Below are positions 22,838 through 23,955 of a stretch of DNA of 23,955 nt, in pieces (position 1 is the stretch's first letter; each line of letters starts with the position of its first letter). The translations under genes were made by a program, and so were the position numbers. This DNA comes from Fimenecus sp051881455 (GTDB lineage Bacteria; Bacillota; Clostridia; Oscillospirales; Acutalibacteraceae). The stretch spans positions 1 through 23,955 of the forward strand of contig JBJEPX010000001.1 of the NCBI GenBank assembly GCA_051881455.1. The letters are read 5' to 3'. A model generated the notes under the pieces. The model did no database searches. It was not told the origin of the DNA and saw only the letters and a program-made list of their open reading frames with translations.

Positions 22838-23683
22838 TTATATAACGGTTTGCATATTAAATATTTTTATGTGTTTTTTTACATTTTCGTAAACGCCCTC
22901 TGCCTCGGCGGTACTCAATTCAAAATAATTTGCCTTTTCCCTCGCCTTACAGTATTCAAGGACGCGGCGCGCAAGACTGTCAAAGCTTGCGGTGGCAATA
23001 TTGATTTTTCGGATACCCAGCATTATCGCCTGCTGGAACATTTCGGGAGTTATTCCCGTTCCGCCGTGAAGCACCAAAGGAGTTTCAACAATTTTGTTAA
23101 TATCGTCGAGAACATCAAAACGAAGCTGAGGCAATACGGGATAATTCCCATGAGCATTACCTATTGCAACGGCAAGAGCATCTATACCCGTTTCATCGCA
23201 AAACAGCTTTGCATCATCAGGGCTTGTGCAGAGAATTTCGTGGGATTTGCCCTCCCCTTCATTTCCGCCGACAACGCCAAGCTCCGCCTCAACGGTTGCG
23301 CCGTACAAATCGGCGGATTTTCTTACCTGACGGACAGCCTGAATATTTTCATGGAGGGGCAAAAGAGAGCCGTCAAACATAACGGAGGTGAAGCCCATAT
23401 CAAGTGCCTTTTGCACCGTTTCAAATTTTAGACCGTGGTCAAGATGAACAGCAACCTGGACCTTTGAGTTTTTTGCCGCTGAAATCATCATAGGGCCCAT
23501 AAGCTCCAAGGGAGAATTTTTAAGCCGCACCTCGGCAATTTGCAGAATAACGGGAGTATTAAGTTCCTCCGCCGCCGCAAGGGCGCCCATAACCATTTCC
23601 ATGTTTCCGACGCTGAAAGCGCCCACGGCAATGTTGTTTTTTTCTGCATTTTCAAGCAGTGCTTTCATCGGTACTAATGACAC
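22838..23683 (-). CDS. iolJ: 6-phospho-5-dehydro-2-deoxy-D-gluconate aldolase
   Basis: IolJ splits DKGP to dihydroxyacetone phosphate and malonic semialdehyde. The 281-residue class II aldolase has HLDHG at 80-84 (Asp82 catalytic, His83 zinc ligand), EAELG at 132-136, and the zinc ligands His178 (AHG) and His206 (LHGGTG). Fructose-bisphosphate and tagatose-bisphosphate aldolases share these motifs, but its place at the head of the iol genes makes IolJ the best call. The start is GTG at 23683, giving MSLVPMKALL, which aligns with the usual aldolase N-terminus. A GGAG lies ten bases upstream. Confidence 0.9.
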   Translation of the reverse strand: MSLVPMKALLENAEKNNIAVGAFSVGNMEMVMGALAAAEELNTPVILQIAEVRLKNSPLELMGPMMISAAKNSKVQVAVHLDHGLKFETVQKALDMGFTSVMFDGSLLPLHENIQAVRQVRKSADLYGATVEAELGVVGGNEGEGKSHEILCTSPDDAKLFCDETGIDALAVAIGNAHGNYPVLPQLRFDVLDDINKIVETPLVLHGGTGITPEMFQQAIMLGIRKINIATASFDSLARRVLEYCKAREKANYFELSTAEAEGVYENVKKHIKIFNMQTVI

Positions 23684-23721
23684 AAATACCGCGCTCCGTT
23701 TCCTATTATTTTAATTATATA

Positions 23722-23750
23722 ATTCTATCACTAAACCTATGTAAAATCAA
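23722..23750 (-). promoter_or_regulatory. Probable promoter of the iol operon
   Basis: On the minus strand TTGATT (23750-23745), a 17-bp spacer and TAGAAT (23727-23722) preceded by TGA give an extended -10 promoter, about 39 bp upstream of iolJ. No convincing operator palindrome or catabolite-control site was seen here, so the regulation is unknown. Confidence 0.55.
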
Positions 23751-23828
23751 TATTTATCAAGGTAAAAATTAACAAATAAATACTGTGCAAAATAACATAT
23801 CTTTCTTGTATTTTCCAAACATTTGTCA

Positions 23829-23873
23829 CAAAAAAACAGCCTGTTGACAGAGTTGTTCAACAGACTGTTTTTT
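23829..23873. terminator. Intrinsic terminator at the right edge
   Basis: AACAGTCTGTTGA and TCAACAGGCTGTT (minus strand) form a 13-bp stem with one G-U pair, followed by seven U residues. The plus strand also has a six-U run. It lies directly downstream of a T-arm-like RNA segment on the minus strand. The stem resembles that of the tRNA-Ala terminator at 91-126. Confidence 0.88.
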
Positions 23874-23955
23874 AGGGTAAGGTGAGGGGAGTCGAACCCC
23901 ATATGGTTTAAAACGGCATATTTTCGCCTGAACTGCGTTAAAAATCTTGCCATAC
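23874..23955 (-). other. 3' part of a tRNA-like or other stable RNA (runs off window)
   Basis: On the minus strand GGGGTTCGACTCCCC (23900-23886) is a T-arm with the universal TTCGACT loop. CACCTTACCC and a strong terminator follow it. The expected CCA end is absent (ACCC instead), and the upstream 55 bases do not fold into a clear anticodon arm. It could be a degenerate tRNA, a tmRNA-type 3' end, or a tRNA fragment left by integration. The open frame across it is not convincing as a protein gene. Confidence 0.35.

Noticed and set aside
22838..23683. Fructose-bisphosphate aldolase (glycolytic) instead of IolJ
   Set aside because: The motifs are shared, but the 11-bp gap to iolC and the lack of any other DKGP aldolase in an otherwise complete iol set favour IolJ.
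23747..23953. Small protein gene at the right edge (68 codons, minus strand)
   Set aside because: The frame runs through a T-arm-like RNA segment and a terminator, giving the GFDSPHL string typical of translated tRNA ends, and no SD is visible.

Overview
The window suggests a low- to mid-GC Gram-positive anaerobe of the class Clostridia, probably close to the Oscillospiraceae/Ruminococcaceae. The grounds are a ctsR-mcsA-mcsB-clpC heat-shock operon with CtsR boxes, a DnaD-like/DnaI-like helicase-loader pair, strong SD sequences with consensus sigma-A promoters, and GTAG-type palindromic repeats scattered between genes. This is inference from gene content, not a taxonomic test.

Layout, left to right. 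(1) 1-430: a tRNA-Ala(CGC) on the minus strand with its own promoter and terminator, then three unrelated palindromes. (2) 431-4960: the class III stress operon ctsR-mcsA-mcsB-clpC (minus), driven by a perfect TTGACA/TATAAT promoter with CtsR half-sites on both sides. (3) 5038-7169: dnaD-like and dnaC/dnaI-like helicase-loading genes (minus). (4) 7207-10603: a plus-strand unit galM-ilvH-leuC-leuD, which joins sugar epimerisation to branched-chain amino acid synthesis. (5) 10616-10903: a structured RNA leader, an unannotated 48-codon cysteine-rich peptide gene and a terminator. (6) 10914-13590: hflX and a secreted, membrane-anchored PI-PLC-like phosphodiesterase (plus), ending in a bidirectional terminator. 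(7) 13611-23750: a minus-strand region dominated by a complete myo-inositol catabolic set, in transcription order iolJ, iolC, a sanA/ydcF-like gene, iolB, iolD, iolE, iolA, a REP-associated tyrosine transposase (RAYT) and iolG, followed by a YbaK-family deacylase. (8) 23829-23955: an intrinsic terminator and a tRNA-like T-arm of an RNA that runs off the right edge.

How the genes work together. IolG, IolE, IolD, IolB, IolC, IolJ and IolA together cover every step from myo-inositol to dihydroxyacetone phosphate plus acetyl-CoA and CO2. No inositol transporter or IolR-like regulator is visible here. The extracellular PI-PLC-like enzyme encoded just beyond the cluster could supply inositol phosphates from phosphoinositides, but that link is a hypothesis.

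The most unusual features are: a RAYT whose own reading frame carries REP-like sequences, sitting inside the iol operon with matching REPs on both sides; the cysteine-rich mini-protein with a folded leader; a sanA-like gene flanked by repeats on both sides, one of which supplies its ribosome-binding site; and the duplicated triple CtsR half-site array. Most of the remaining genes are ordinary core genes.
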